Shown: positions 11,143 to 21,780, numbered from the stretch's first letter. The stretch is DNA of 64,000 nt from Microstegium vimineum (GCA_022036555.1 CM039140.1:29880473-29944472), one strand, 5' to 3'. A program made the numbers and translations. The notes: a model not told the origin generated them from the letters alone.

Positions 11143-12605
11143 GTGGCAGTTAAATCGGCTACTTTGGTACTTGATCTCTTATAATTTGGACGGTTCTGCC
11201 ACATTTCTGTCCATTCTGCAATGAAGTCGGGTAATATCTGTGACTTGATTGCTGTCCTTGGTTTGAAATTTATATTTAGAGATCCGAGTTCCACTGCCCA
11301 TTTAGATATTCGGCCTGTGGCGTCTTTGTTTCTGAGTATGTCTTGTAACGGGAAGTTGGTTGCTACTGTTACTTTATGCTCGTGGAAATAATGCCTCAAC
11401 TTTCTTGATGATATGAGTACTGCATATAGTAGTTTCTGTACGTGTGGGTATCTGACTTTTGATTCTGTGAGTACTTCGCTGATGTAGTATACTGGTCTTT
11501 GTACTTTGTAGGTATGTCCGGGTTCTTCTCTTTCCACGATGATTGTTGCACTTACTATATTTTTTGTTGTCATGATATACAACATCATGTCCTCCTTATT
11601 CCTTGGTGGTGTCATTACTGGGGATGATGATAAATATTCTTTTAGCTTGGTGAAAGCTTGATTTGCTTCTTCTATCCATTCGAAGTTCTCTTTTCCTTTT
11701 AGGAGTTTGAAGAAGGGTAGTCCTTTTTCTCCCAATTTCGATATGAATCTGTTGAGAGCTGCCATACATCCTATGAGTTTTTGTATGTCCTTGATCTTTT
11801 TTGGTGGCTTCATATCCATTATTGCTTTGACTTGTTTCGTGCTTGCTTCAATTCCTCTGTTGCTGACTAGGAAACCGAGTAGTTGTCCTGATGGTACACC
11901 AAAAACGCATTTTGTTGGATTGAGCTTCCACTTCCATGCTTTTGGATTCTTGAAGGTCTCTTCTAGGTCTTCCAACAGTGATTCGGGTTCTTTTGTTTTA
12001 ACTACTACATCGTCAATGTATGCTTCAGCGTTTCTTCCGATTTGATCTTCTAGACAAGTTTGTATTGCTCTTTGATATGTTGCTCTTGCATTTTTCAATC
12101 CGAACGGCATTGACTTGTAATAGTATGCCCCGAAAGGTGTTATAAAAGATGTTTTGCTTTGATCTTCTTCCCTTAATGATATTTGATGGCACCCCGAGTA
12201 GCAGTTGAGAAAGGATAGTAGCGATGATCCTGCTGTTGAGTCTATTACTTGGTCGATTCTTGGTGGTCCATATGGGTCTTTTGAGCAATGTTTGTTGAGA
12301 TCTGTGTAGTCCACACACATACACCATTCTTTCGAGTTCTTCTCCACCAAAACTGGATTAGACAACCAATCCGGGTTGATTATTTCTCTGATGAACCCTG
12401 CTGCCAGTAATTTTGTAAGTTCTTTTTTGATAGCTGCTTTCCTGTGTGGTGCAAATCTGCTTAGCTTATGTTTTACTGGTCTTGAACCTTTATTATTTGT
12501 ATCAATTTTGTGCTCAGCCAACTCCTTTGGGACTCCTAGCATATCTGTTGGCTTCCATGTGAATATGTCTTTGTTGTCCCTTAGAAAGTTGGTGAGCGCG
12601 AGTTC
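11143..12605 (-). pseudogene. pol: Element C reverse transcriptase
   Basis: This frame holds an RT domain: PVLVEKNSKEWCMCVDYTDLN, the motif A region FLNCYSGCHQISL, FGLKNARATYQRA, the motif C region AYIDDVVVKTK, and LNPTKCVFGVPSGQLLGF, then the connection and the start of the tether (FIAEWTE). Motif A normally reads FLD; here the catalytic Asp is Asn, so the polymerase should be dead. The frame upstream is closed by a TAG at 12,606-12,608 (minus), just where the protease-RT linker passes in related elements. The downstream RNase H is cut off by the junction near 11,143. Longest open part is 467 codons. Confidence 0.88.
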
Positions 12606-13342
12606 CTATTTAGGATCCAGACTCGCGCTGATTATTGCTGTTTTTTCTGGATCTCTAGTTAATAGATCAATTGTCTTTGTGGCTGCTTCTTTAGGAGGTG
12701 TGAAGATGCTTGGCTTCTTTGACGGTATTTGGATTTCATCCGGGTTCATTTTCTCAACTTTCTTCGCAATGTCCTCTTTTTCCTGGTAGTCTTGTAGTTT
12801 TTCTGATATTTGTATGGCTTGTACATCACAATCATATGCTCTCTTTAGATCTCCTTTTAGTGAAAGAACTCCTTTTATTGTCGGCATCTTGAGCAGTAGA
12901 TATGGGTAGTGAGGTATTGCCATGTATCTTGTTAATGCTGGTCTTTCAAGGATTGCATGATAAGATGATTCGAAGTCGGCTACTTCGAATTTGATGAACT
13001 CGGTCCGATATTTGTCAGGTGTTCCGAAGGTGACTGGTAAAGTGATTTGTCCTAATGATATGGAAGCTTTCCCGGTTATTATTCCATAAAAGGGATACTT
13101 GTTGGTGTGATCATACCTTCATAGTCCAAGTTCATCTTTCTTAGGGTGTCTGCGAAGATTATGTTTAATCCTGCTCCTCCGTCGATGAGTACTTTGGAGA
13201 CTGCCACTCCTGCTATTGTTAGTCCCATTACTAGGGGATAGTAGCCCGCATTTGCTGCATTTGTCCATTGTTCTTCTCTTGTGAATTGAATTGGGTACTC
13301 TGACCAGTCCAGATATCTTAGGGTAGCTGGTTCTGCTGCCAT
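12606..13342 (-). pseudogene. pol: Element C aspartic protease region
   Basis: Retropepsin cuts Gag-Pol in the particle. The catalytic motif is visible as VLIDGGAGLNIIF in 13,079-13,342, where DGG replaces the usual DTG/DSG (DGG is common in the Tat lineage). The frame shifts near 13,080, inside the flap region, and resumes in 12,606-12,923 (IPHYPYLLLKMP, then the linker to RT). It ends at the TAG at 12,606. Homology is clear from the motif and order; activity is unlikely because of the frameshift. Confidence 0.75.
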
Positions 13343-13525
13343 GATGGTTTTGTGTACTAGCTTTTCCTGCCTTTTATTTCTTGTGTATGATGCTCCAGAA
13401 AAGATTACTGCTATTTGTCATTAGGGTTCTTGATAATTCCCCTCTGCTTTCTTGGTATCCTTCCCTGATCCTTCTGTTCTTTGTTCCGAGTTGTTTGCTC
13501 ATGTATCCTCTTTCTTTGTGAATCT

Positions 13526-14425
13526 TCATTGGAATACGTCACATTCAACTAGCTTGTGGATTGCGTTAGGATGTATGCAGTAGGGTAGGTATTCTATCCT
13601 TTCTAATGGCCTTTTTGTGTGGTTGTTGCCTTGGTAGTTGTTATTTGAGTACCTGTTATTCTGGTTTATGTTTCTGTTGTTGTTGTACCCTCCTTTGTCA
13701 TTGTCGTTGAATCTTCTTTTGTTGTCCGTTGCTGCTACCATGTTGTCTTGTCTTGGTCTTTTGTCATTGGGTCTGAAATCTGGTCTTTTGCTTTCATGGA
13801 AATCTCGAGTGAATCTGTGCCGAGTTCTTTCTTCTGACGATATCATCTTTTCGACAGCTCTCTTGAAGTCTTCATTGGATCTTGGGTTCTCGTTGAAATA
13901 GTCTTTGAACTGCCAATTTGCTAAGATTCCGTCCGCAAATGTTTCTATTACCTCTCTGTCAGTGATGTCATGTATTTGAGCTCTAAGTTCTCCAAACCTT
14001 CGATAATATTCCCTTAGTGTTTCTCCTCTTCTTTGTTTTACGTTCTTCAACTCTGCTGCCGTCATGGGATGCGTTATTATTCCCGCGAAGTTGTTGCAGA
14101 ATGCTTCTTGCAAATCCTCCCAATACTTGATTGATCTTGGTTTTAACTTGTCGAACCACTGCAAGGGCATGGCTTCGAGTGCCATTGGAAAATATAGGGC
14201 CTTGATGTCATTGTTTCCTCCTGCGAGTTCAATGGATTGAGAATATACTCTTATCCATTGTCTAGGTTCCACTTTTCCATTGTACTTGGAGTGATTTGCT
14301 GGCTTGAATTTGTGTGGTAATTTCAAATTTTGTAGTCTTCCTGCGAAGCATGGAAATCTGTCGTATTGTTCTGCTCTGTTGAAGTTTGGTGACCAATCTC
14401 TTCGGTAATAGTCCCTGTCCCCCAT
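13526..14425 (-). CDS. gag: Element C gag core
   Basis: A 299-codon frame contains the retrotransposon gag domain: LPHKFKPANHSKYNGKVEP, the AGGNNDIKALYFPMALE helix, WFDKLKPRSI, LREYYRRFGELRAQI and ETFADGI. It is followed by an Asn/Arg-rich tail with repeated NN-R-Y units (about residues 230-275) that likely binds RNA. The end includes CIHPNAIHKLVECDVFQ, where a zinc knuckle would be expected but is not complete. It lies between the accessory frame upstream and the protease downstream and probably belonged to one gag-pol frame. Confidence 0.8.
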   Translation of the reverse strand: MGDRDYYRRDWSPNFNRAEQYDRFPCFAGRLQNLKLPHKFKPANHSKYNGKVEPRQWIRVYSQSIELAGGNNDIKALYFPMALEAMPLQWFDKLKPRSIKYWEDLQEAFCNNFAGIITHPMTAAELKNVKQRRGETLREYYRRFGELRAQIHDITDREVIETFADGILANWQFKDYFNENPRSNEDFKRAVEKMISSEERTRHRFTRDFHESKRPDFRPNDKRPRQDNMVAATDNKRRFNDNDKGGYNNNRNINQNNRYSNNNYQGNNHTKRPLERIEYLPYCIHPNAIHKLVECDVFQ

Positions 14426-14464
14426 GTATTCAGATTCACCATAGTCTTCTGGATAGCGTTGATC

Positions 14465-15172
14465 CTAATCCGGGTTGTTTTGTTTTACCAATCCGAGATG
14501 TTGTTCCTGTCTTTCCAATGGTTGTGGTATCCCTGACTTCCCTAGTCTGTCGAATATCGACTTCTTGGGCGGTTGTTCTAGCTTCTCTCCTTGTTCTTCT
14601 TGGGGTGTATTATCTTCGAGTTGTTTGTTGGGGTCTTCGTCTTCTTTTGCTGGCTCATCTGTGATTCTCTCTTCTTTAGTGAGGATGTTTAGTTCTTTCA
14701 TCAATTCTTCGATTCTTTCCCTCTTTGTTATCCTCATGGATTCTCTTTCCGCCTTCTTCTTGTTGTATTCTGTCAATTCTGCTTTGTATTTGATCCAGAT
14801 TTGTTTTCTCTGAGTAGCTCGATTTCTCCTTCCTGCTCTAGCTTTGTTCTTTTTCAACCTTGCAGTCTTGTGATCGTTGGTTTCATTGTCATCGCCTTCT
14901 TCATCGTCCGAGATATCCCCTTCTGATTCGTCTGATGATTTCAAGTTGGGTATTTGCGGTGGTTCTAGATAAGGTTCTAGTTCCGCCATGTATACGGTAT
15001 GCATCTTCCAAGTTCTTCTCGCTTGTTGACTTCTTGTCTTGTATGATGGTTCTCGGCAAAGTCTGAGTTCTTTTCCTATTTGAAATGGTAGTTTCGTATC
15101 CTGGTCTTCCATCTTTGAGGGTTGGTTTGGCCAATGCACGATACATCCTTCTGGAGTTGTTGACATGATCAT
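14465..15172 (-). CDS. Element C charged N-terminal gag or accessory protein
   Basis: The 235-codon frame is rich in Glu, Lys and Asp. It has an acidic stretch SDESEGDISDDEEGDDNE (about residues 79-96), a long Lys/Arg/Glu segment that should form a coiled coil (about residues 125-175), and a proline-containing end leading to gag (PKKSIFDRLGKSGIPQPLE). Such charged regions precede gag in Tat-lineage grass elements. I do not recognise a catalytic domain. It is probably the N-terminal part of the gag polyprotein, separated from the core frame by a TAG at 14,465-14,467. Confidence 0.6.
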   Translation of the reverse strand: MIMSTTPEGCIVHWPNQPSKMEDQDTKLPFQIGKELRLCREPSYKTRSQQARRTWKMHTVYMAELEPYLEPPQIPNLKSSDESEGDISDDEEGDDNETNDHKTARLKKNKARAGRRNRATQRKQIWIKYKAELTEYNKKKAERESMRITKRERIEELMKELNILTKEERITDEPAKEDEDPNKQLEDNTPQEEQGEKLEQPPKKSIFDRLGKSGIPQPLERQEQHLGLVKQNNPD

Positions 15173-15639
15173 TCTTCTTGAGCACCTTTCAAGGTTATAC
15201 TTCTTGTCATCTTCTTCTTAAGAAACTTCCCGTATGTGGATGCGGAATTATGTAACCCGTATGGTACCGAGTACTTGGCTATATCCAAATTGTTTCTGCT
15301 TTTGATTGAAGTTCGGTTGTGTATTCCGACTTGATTTGTGATTGGTTTTCCCTTAATAGTCTTGGAATTGTCATACAGTGATGTCTCCTTCTCTGAGTTA
15401 GTTTCATATCCATCCTCGTCTGCTAGTCTGGTCGGTTTTGAAATTGTGAGATTTTGCGTCTTTCGATTCAGTCCTTGAAGATCTTGATCAACTCCTTCTT
15501 CTTCTCGGAGTCGGCCTTGAATCTTTCCATCATCGCTGATCTTGCAGATCCATGATCCGAAGATAAATATTGATTCCATCGACTTTGTCATCTTGAGGTC
15601 GTGGTCCACCAAGATTTCGAGAAAAAATTCGCCGAAAGC
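15173..15639 (-). other. Element C leader region
   Basis: Sequence between the 5' LTR and the accessory frame. An open frame extends across it and into the LTR (15,169-15,741), with an internal stretch NLDIAKYSVPYGLHNSASTYGKF that looks like real coding. No convincing tRNA-complementary primer site is visible directly next to the LTR at 15,639, which may reflect mutation. Confidence 0.5.
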
Positions 15640-16111
15640 TGTCGATGTTTTACCACCGATAGCCTGCCATGGGGCTACCAGAGATAGTAGTTGGTGCCTC
15701 AGCAAATAGTGAAACCTTGGTGATTGGACACGCAGGGACACACGGTTTATACTGGTTCAGGCCTTCGACAAGGTCGAGTAATAACCTTACGTCCAGTTGA
15801 GTCGCTTGTTATTGCTCTTGATCGTAATACAAAGTATTGTGTGTCGCTCTACGTATCGGGTGTTGTGTAGTATGTTTAGATTATTTTTGGGTGGTGCCCT
15901 CATTAGCCCTTTATAGTCTAGGAACTGGTTGAGGGCTGCTCTAATTCTACTCAGTTACAAACTCAAAGTCCTAAGCTGCACTTCGATCTCGTCGTCCTTA
16001 CCGAGTAGAGTTCGGTTTCGTTCGTCTGCCTTCCTTCATGGGCCGAGAGAAAACAGGCCCAAAGCTGTGGTAAGTCGGTCTATGGGTACCCTATAGGATA
16101 TCCCATCGACA
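15640..16111 (-). repeat. 5' LTR of element C (472 bp)
   Basis: On the minus strand this LTR starts TGTCGATG (16,111-16,104) and ends CATCGACA (15,647-15,640), a perfect 8-base inverted pair. It contains ACTATAAAGGGC (minus, near 15,911-15,922), a plausible TATA box. The border at 16,111/16,112 coincides with the interruption of element D's gag. Confidence 0.85.
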
Positions 16112-18066
16112 GAATATAACTAGAATCAAAGCGGATAGATGCATGTGTAAATTTTATCTTGCTTAGATTTAGTTTGCAATATCGCTCTTCATGCCCTACT
16201 TGCTTGCAACTTGAGCAAAACTGGCCATTGCTCTTCACAAAGCGAGGCTTTGGAGTTGCAAAGGCCGCCTTGCCTTTCTTGGGGGTATAGCCAAGTCCCT
16301 CTTTGCAAAGGGAGAACCTTTGGCTACCCAAGCACTTAAGCAAGCGGGCGTCTCCACCATAGGCATTGCCTAAGGCTAGAGTGAGCTTACCAACCTCCTT
16401 CTTAAGGGTCTCATTCTCAACCATTAGTGAAGTATCACAAGTGACAACATCACTAGTAGAGGAGATAGAGTTAGAAGTGCTACAAGAAGGGTTAGTTGGG
16501 GTGATGATGATGGGTTCATAGAAAGATTCATTGATTATGTCACAAGTTGATCCCATGTTACTTGTTGAAACACGCTCTTTCTCCTTTTGCTCAACAAGAG
16601 ATGAGTGAGCTTTTTCAAGCTTAGAGTGAGCTTTGTCAAGCTTCTCATGTGCATCCTCTAGCCTCTCATGAGAGTGGTTTAGCTCATCAAAGGATTGCTT
16701 GAGAGCTTGAAGCTCTTTCCGCAATGCTTTGCACTCCTTTCTCTTGAGGTCAAAGTGAGTCTTAGCATCTTCCAACATTTCAATTAGTTCATCTTTAGTG
16801 GTTTCATCATCATCATCATCATCACTAGAATCACTCTCATCATCGGATTGTACCTTAGTGGACCTAGCCATGAAGCATGTAGATGGAGTGTCGAAGAGAG
16901 AGATCTTGTCCTTCATAGCAATACTTGCAAGAGCCTTCTTCTTGCTTGATCTCTTCTCATCATCACTTGAATCATCATCACTTGAGGAATCACTATCCCA
17001 AGTGACAACATATGATCCTCCCTTCTTGTTCTTCTTGAGAAACATCTTGTTCTCTTTCTTCTCTTTCTTCTCCTTCTTCTTGCTCTTCTTCTCATCTTCA
17101 TTGTCACTATGAAGAGGGCAATCCGCAATGAGATGATCTTTGCTATTGCACTTGAAGCATCTTCTATCCTTCTTATTGTACTTGTGTGAACTCTTCTTCC
17201 TTCTTGCTCTATAGCCCTTCCTCTTCATGAACTTGCCAAATTTCTTGACAAATAGAGTCATATCTTCTTCATCATCATCACTTTGGCTTGAACACTCATT
17301 ATTGCTTGAATCATCACACTTGATCTTTTCTTTGCCCTTTGATGATGTGGCTTTGAATGCCAAGCTCTTCCTCTTGTCTTCCTTCTTCTCATCCTTCTTC
17401 TCCTTGTTCTCTCTTATCTTGTCCTTGTCTTCTCTAAAGGTGTCATTGGTTATCACCTCACCAAGAACTTGGTTTGGTGTCATTGTGTCCAATCCACTTC
17501 TCACCAATAGAGTGACCAACATCTCAAATCTTGAGGGAAGACTCCTAAAAAATTTGAATGAGAATTCCTTGTTCTCCACATTCTCTCCAAGTGACTTGAG
17601 GTCATTGACAAGCACCTCAAGCCTATTGAACATCTCTGGCACATTTTCATCTTCCTTCATCTTGAAACTTGCAAACTTCTCTTTCAAGATGTATGCCTTG
17701 GCCCCCTTCATGGATTGAGTCCCTTCATAAGACTCTTCAAGCTTCTTCCATGCATCATGAGCTCTCTCAATGTTCTTGATTTGCTCAAACACTTCTCTTG
17801 AGATTGCTTCATGGATGGCACTCAAAGCAATATCATTGTTTTGGAGCTTCTCCTCCTCGGCCGGGGTGGAAGCCTCCTCATTAGCTACCTCAAACTTCTT
17901 GTCAACCACCAACCATATCTTCCGGTTGATTGATTTGATATGGGTGGTCATCAATGCCTTCCAATAGCTATAATTGGTTCCATCAAACTTGGGTGGCCTC
18001 TTGGTGTTGTTGATTTGAGCCTTTTTAACACCGTGGGATGTTAAGCCTTGTATGAACGGTGTACTA
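16112..18066 (-). CDS. gag: Element D gag, truncated at its C-terminus
   Basis: The frame is open from just after the primer site (no ATG in the first part; FIQGLTSHG and PPKFDGTNYSYWKALM are visible) through about 650 codons. The N-terminal third is a copia-type gag (UBN2) domain with WKKLEESYEG, LKEKFASFKMKE and FKFFRSLPSRFE. Then come a Lys/Glu-rich segment, a CCHC knuckle CFKCNSKDHLIADC (about 17,106-17,147), Ser/Asp runs, a heptad-like coiled coil (SFDELNHSHERLEDAHEKLDKAHSKLEKAH cut here as separate heptads), and a second knuckle CSSCKQVGHEERYC near 16,170-16,220. The frame stops only after entering element C's LTR. Gag packages RNA; two knuckles separated by about 300 residues are notable. 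First in-frame ATG is at 17,954, but homology starts earlier. Confidence 0.85.
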
Positions 18067-18080
18067 GCTCCGATACCACT
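18067..18080 (-). other. Primer binding site of element D
   Basis: On the minus strand AGTGGTATCGGAGCTAG directly follows the LTR end ...CCTTTCA. TGGTATCGGAGC is one base from the initiator-Met tRNA complement TGGTATCAGAGC, the usual primer for copia elements. Confidence 0.85.
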
Positions 18081-20013
18081 TGAAAGGTCCAGATACGGCT
18101 AGAGGGGGGGTTAATAGCCTATTTAAAAATTTCTACAACAACACTAAGCAAACTTGTTAGAATAAAACACAGCGTAAAGCAAGTTTGCACTAGCACTACA
18201 AGGGTCAGCAAGCCACCTACCACAAGTCTAGTTACTAGCAAGATATATCCTATGTCACACACAAGAGCTAGATAACTAGTGTAACTAGATTAAGCTACAC
18301 AAGCTAAGCTAGAGGCTCTACTTTACAAGAATGTAAGGAAAGTAAGTGCAAAGCTAGAGTTAGGAGAGTTATACCGCCAAGAAGAGATGAGCCAATAGAT
18401 AACCAATCAATCATAATAAGAATCCTCGGTAGAGACAATGTGACACAAGATTTTTTACCGAGGTTCACTTATTGGCCAACAAGCTAGTCCTCGTTGTAGC
18501 GATACACCTACTTGGAGGTTCACGCGCTAATTGGCATCACACGCCAAACCCATCACCGGGTGCTGCAAAACCAACACAAGATAGGGATCCACAAGGTACG
18601 AGCAATTCACTAGAGATACCTTTTGCGAACTCCCGCGGGGAAGGTTCAAGAATCCCTCACAATCCACCGATCAGAGCCAGAGACAAACACCTTCCTCCGC
18701 TCAACGATCCTCGTTGCTCCAAGCTGTCTAAGAGATGGCAATCTCCAAGAATAACAAGAACTCCCGCGACGACGATGATCACCAAGTGCCACTAGTATGC
18801 AATCAATCAAGCAATGCACTTGGTTCACTCAATCTCTCATGAAATTGTCAAGTGTATCAATGAGATGAGTGGTAGAGGCTCTGACAAATGAGCACTAGTG
18901 TGTGAGTGATGAAATTGTGCAAGAGAGACCCCCAAGGGCCGGCCATACCACCTTATATAGCTCACACTCACAAACTAGCCATTTTCCCACTGAAAAACGC
19001 TTTCTGCGCCCACTCCGGACGCTAGCAACAGTGAGGGTCCGGACCATCAACCGCGTCCGGACTGCCCTCAACCGAGCAGCCAACGGCTCTGTCAGCAACC
19101 TCCGGACGCCCCTCCGAACGCGCGCAACGCGCAGTCCGGACCATGGCGTATGCGTCCGGTCAGCCTCCCTTTCAAACGGTCTTCTCCCCGTGCTTGCCTC
19201 TGCGCGCCATGCGTCTCCAGACGCAACTATTCACAGGGCCCGGACTCAACGCCTTCAGCGTCCGGAAATAATTTCCAGAGCACCCGAGAGCTCCCTCTTC
19301 ATTTCTTCTCCGAACGCATGTCCGGATCCCTGTCCGGACCATCACCAGCGTCCGAATCATTTCACATAGAACCAATAGAGAGCGCCAAGACTCCGGACGT
19401 GTGTCCGGAGCCCTGCGTCCGGACCTCAACCAGCGTCCGGACTCCTCTCCTCAGCCAAGCTGACCTAGGGTATGCTTCCGGATGCACACGCGTTAGTCCG
19501 GATAGCCACTACCCTAGCGTCTGGACCTCTGTCCGAAGCTCATTCTTGTTGCCCAAACACTTCTCCAACTTCTCCAAGCTTCCAAGAGCTAACACTAAGT
19601 GATCTCAACACTTGTGCACGTGTGTTAGCTTTTAGTTCACATTTATCTTGGAATTAGTTGGTTGTTTCACTAGTTCATTTGATTTTATATGCAATGCAAA
19701 GAACCTAGTGGCACATGATAACCGTAATCAAACACAAGAGCTCCCTCCTTGATAGTTCGGCTATCTATCCTAAATGTGATCTCACCCTCTATGGTGACTT
19801 GATCACCAAACCGAAAATGGTTCCTATTATCACCTTTGCCTTCACACCATTTTCCTTTGCACCACCATGCTAGAGCTTGTGCCATCCACTTGATTCACCT
19901 TGCTCCATCACATGGCATGTACCAACCTATCTCATGATTCACACTTAGAGATCAAGGTTAGTACTTAGGTAGGTTTCATCAATTACTCAAAACCAAACAC
20001 ATAGGGACTCTCA
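18081..20013 (-). repeat. 5' LTR of element D (about 1.93 kb)
   Basis: Read on plus, the LTR begins TGAAAGGTCC next to the primer site and ends ATAGGGACTCTCA at 20,013. On the minus strand it therefore starts TGAGAGTCCC. A TATA box (TATATAA, minus, 18,953-18,959) lies below a dense cluster of TCCGGA-type repeats (19,010-19,545), which places the cluster in U3. The outer border is set by comparison with the usual SIRE LTR ending and by the change to element E text; it is well supported but not proven by a second LTR. Confidence 0.75.
18953..18959 (-). promoter_or_regulatory. TATA box of element D LTR
   Basis: GCTATATAAGG on the minus strand, downstream of the U3 repeat cluster and about 870 bp before the LTR end. 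Confidence 0.6.
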
Positions 20014-20680
20014 ATCGGGCATGGGCACGGTGGCGACTATGAAGCGGCTTTGTGGAGGCAAAGGAGGACAAAGGGGTCAACTTTTATAGCCTTGAAACGC
20101 CATCAAGGATGGAAATGAGTGGATAGAGACGAATTTGACCTAGACTTTAGAAGGAAAGGGCAGCTACAACATCTTGGGAGGAAGAAGAAGGATAGTGCCA
20201 CTAATGATCGAGGCCCACTAGTGAGTGGCAGGAGGGCAAAGATCTGGTCTGCCAGGGAGGCAGAGAGGGAGAGCGCTACATGGTCCAGGCTTCCACTTTT
20301 GCAGCTAGAATGGTTTGTTTCCATGGGGCCGTGCATGGGAGGGAAGAGAGGTAGACCGAGGCCTTGGTTTTGAGGGAGAGATGGGCTAGGTTGGCTAGGC
20401 TAGATAAAGAGATGGCACATTTTCTTGTTTTTCTTTTCTTGTTTATTTTTTGTCCTTCAAAGCCATTTTCAAAAGAAATTTTAATCATTTTGAGATTTGG
20501 TCAAAGCCACTTAGTGTAGTAAAACATATGCACCATCATATATGCACAACAATGTTGTTACATTCTATGATGAATTTTAATTTAATGATTTTTTGTTTTC
20601 CTATGTTTTTATGAGCACAAAAATAGAAAAATAAGTCATTTTAACTCTATTTCAAAAGAATCAAATTTTAGGGTGTTACA
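20014..20680 (-). repeat. Element E: gypsy 3' LTR fragment
   Basis: On the minus strand this begins TGTAACACCCTAAAATTTG at 20,680, a typical start of Tekay/Del-like gypsy LTRs, and is preceded by a polypurine-like tract. It runs to 20,014, where element D is inserted, so it is only the first 667 bp of the LTR. The remainder should lie on the far side of D. Confidence 0.65.
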
Positions 20681-20697
20681 ATTCTACCACCCTTAAG
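20681..20697 (-). other. Polypurine tract of element E
   Basis: CTTAAGGGTGGTAGAAT on the minus strand ends exactly at the TGTAACACCC LTR start. Confidence 0.6.
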
Positions 20698-21274
20698 ATG
20701 GATCTCATCCTCAAGATTTGAAAAATGGTGATCAAAGAGATGTGAATCCTCTAACTTTAGATATTCTTTACTTCCTTTAACAACTTCTCTTTTTCAAACT
20801 ATAATGCTCCTTGTTTGTCCATTTAGAAACCTATTACTTTTCCGGCCATGATAGTCTTAACTATCTCCTTTTTATTCTTATCTTCCAAAGAACTTGGTGA
20901 ATCTCTTATTGCAAAGTAGACCCTACCACCGACTTTATAGTATTTGTGACTATATCTGCACGGGTTAGGCTGCTCAACTCTTAAATACAACTCCTTAGTC
21001 CTTGTGTCATCCAAATCTTAGGTAGCATAACTCTCCTTTGCTAATGGCATCGTCACTGACTTATTCTTCTCAAGGTGATGTAATTTTTTCAAGTCATGAA
21101 CCCTGATCAACTCTAATCTAACGCTAATGATGTCACTAGGTCAAACCAACTTGGTGATGATGTCCTTTAGGTCCTTATGTTCCACTAGATGCCACTCTTA
21201 TGATCTATGTAGATGCCACACATGAATTGATATTTCCAAATCCCCATTTCCAATAGTTCAACTCACATTTCCCT
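20698..21274 (-). other. Element E internal remnant with a short unrecognised frame
   Basis: This is internal sequence upstream (minus) of element E's LTR. It contains one short minus-strand frame, 21,014-20,823, of 63 codons with a protein-like composition (TKELYLRVEQPNPCRYSHKYYK and AIRDSPSSLEDKNKKE are the clearest parts). I do not recognise a domain. No chromodomain or integrase end is visible, which is odd for a chromovirus and suggests deletion or a non-autonomous relative. Confidence 0.4.
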
Positions 21275-21780
21275 AGTTGATGGTAGTTAATGCTTATCAT
21301 AAACCATCAATATAAGTTATATAAATGTATAGATATGATCACCAACATAGTTTTATGGGTTTAAACTAATGAATTCCATGAGTTTTGGTGAATATATGTT
21401 TTTCTAAGGATTTAATAAAAAATTAGGCAATGATGGCCTATTTGCTCTAGATGAAACTGACCTAAAAGAGTTCTAATACACCATCAAAAGAATAATCCAT
21501 GTGATTTGACCCGATTGGTCAAGGGGGAGGCTGGCCTACCTATGGGACCCAGCTGGCGGCCTCTTCTTTGGAGGTCAGTTCTGCACCACCTCAATGTCGG
21601 TTTGATCTGAGGAATGAGGTGATTTCTGATTATGATTCATAAAGCTATGGGACTTATGGCAGACCCCTATAAAACGAGCCTCTGATCCCTTAATACAGCA
21701 TAACCTAATTGGGAGAGAAGACCTTCATCATTGAGAAGAGAAACCTTAGAGCTCCACAAATATTCTAGGGCATAGCTAGT
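21275..21780 (+). repeat. Element F: Athila-like LTR fragment, left part
   Basis: The segment opens with TTGATGGT...ACCATCAA (21,277-21,310), an inverted pair that mimics the hairpin at the start of element G's LTR, and carries a TATA box CTATAAAACG at 21,667-21,676. It ends at CTAGT, the target site of element G, and continues after G at 30,904. The first two bases of the expected TG are not conserved. I infer a solo or partial LTR because no coding sequence is attached on either side. Confidence 0.5.
21776..21780 (+). repeat. Target site duplication CTAGT, left copy
   Basis: CTAGT lies directly before the LTR of element G and recurs at 30,899-30,903 directly after it. Confidence 0.95.

Larger units (their letters stand above)
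11143..16111 (-). mobile_element. Element C: Tat-lineage Ty3/gypsy element, 3' part missing
   Basis: Read on the minus strand from 16,111 down: 5' LTR, leader, a charged accessory/gag N-terminal frame, gag, protease, RT, then an abrupt end near 11,143 before archaeal-type RNase H and integrase. The left border touches the LTR end of element A. If A inserted into C, C's missing pol end and 3' LTR should lie to the left of A, outside the window. The 5' LTR lies exactly at the break in element D's gag frame, so C inserted into D. Confidence 0.78.
16112..20013 (-). mobile_element. Element D: SIRE/Maximus-type Ty1/copia element, 5' part
   Basis: Minus-strand order is 5' LTR (20,013-18,081), a methionine-tRNA type primer site, then gag down to 16,112, where element C interrupts it. 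Protease, integrase, RT and the 3' LTR are not present and would be expected left of the window if all insertions are simple. The gag type, with a UBN2-like domain, an acidic Ser/Asp region and a long coiled coil, fits SIRE/Maximus. Confidence 0.82.

Noticed and set aside
16798..17112. Ser/Phe-rich plus-strand frame that looks like membrane segments
   Set aside because: It is the complement of the Asp/Glu/Lys-rich part of element D gag.
19010..19545. Coding gene from the plus-strand frames 18,902-19,602
   Set aside because: The frames are driven by TCCGGA repeats inside element D's LTR and give no domain.
20103..20488. Short frames on both strands near 20.1-20.5 kb
   Set aside because: Within element E's LTR; no domain support.
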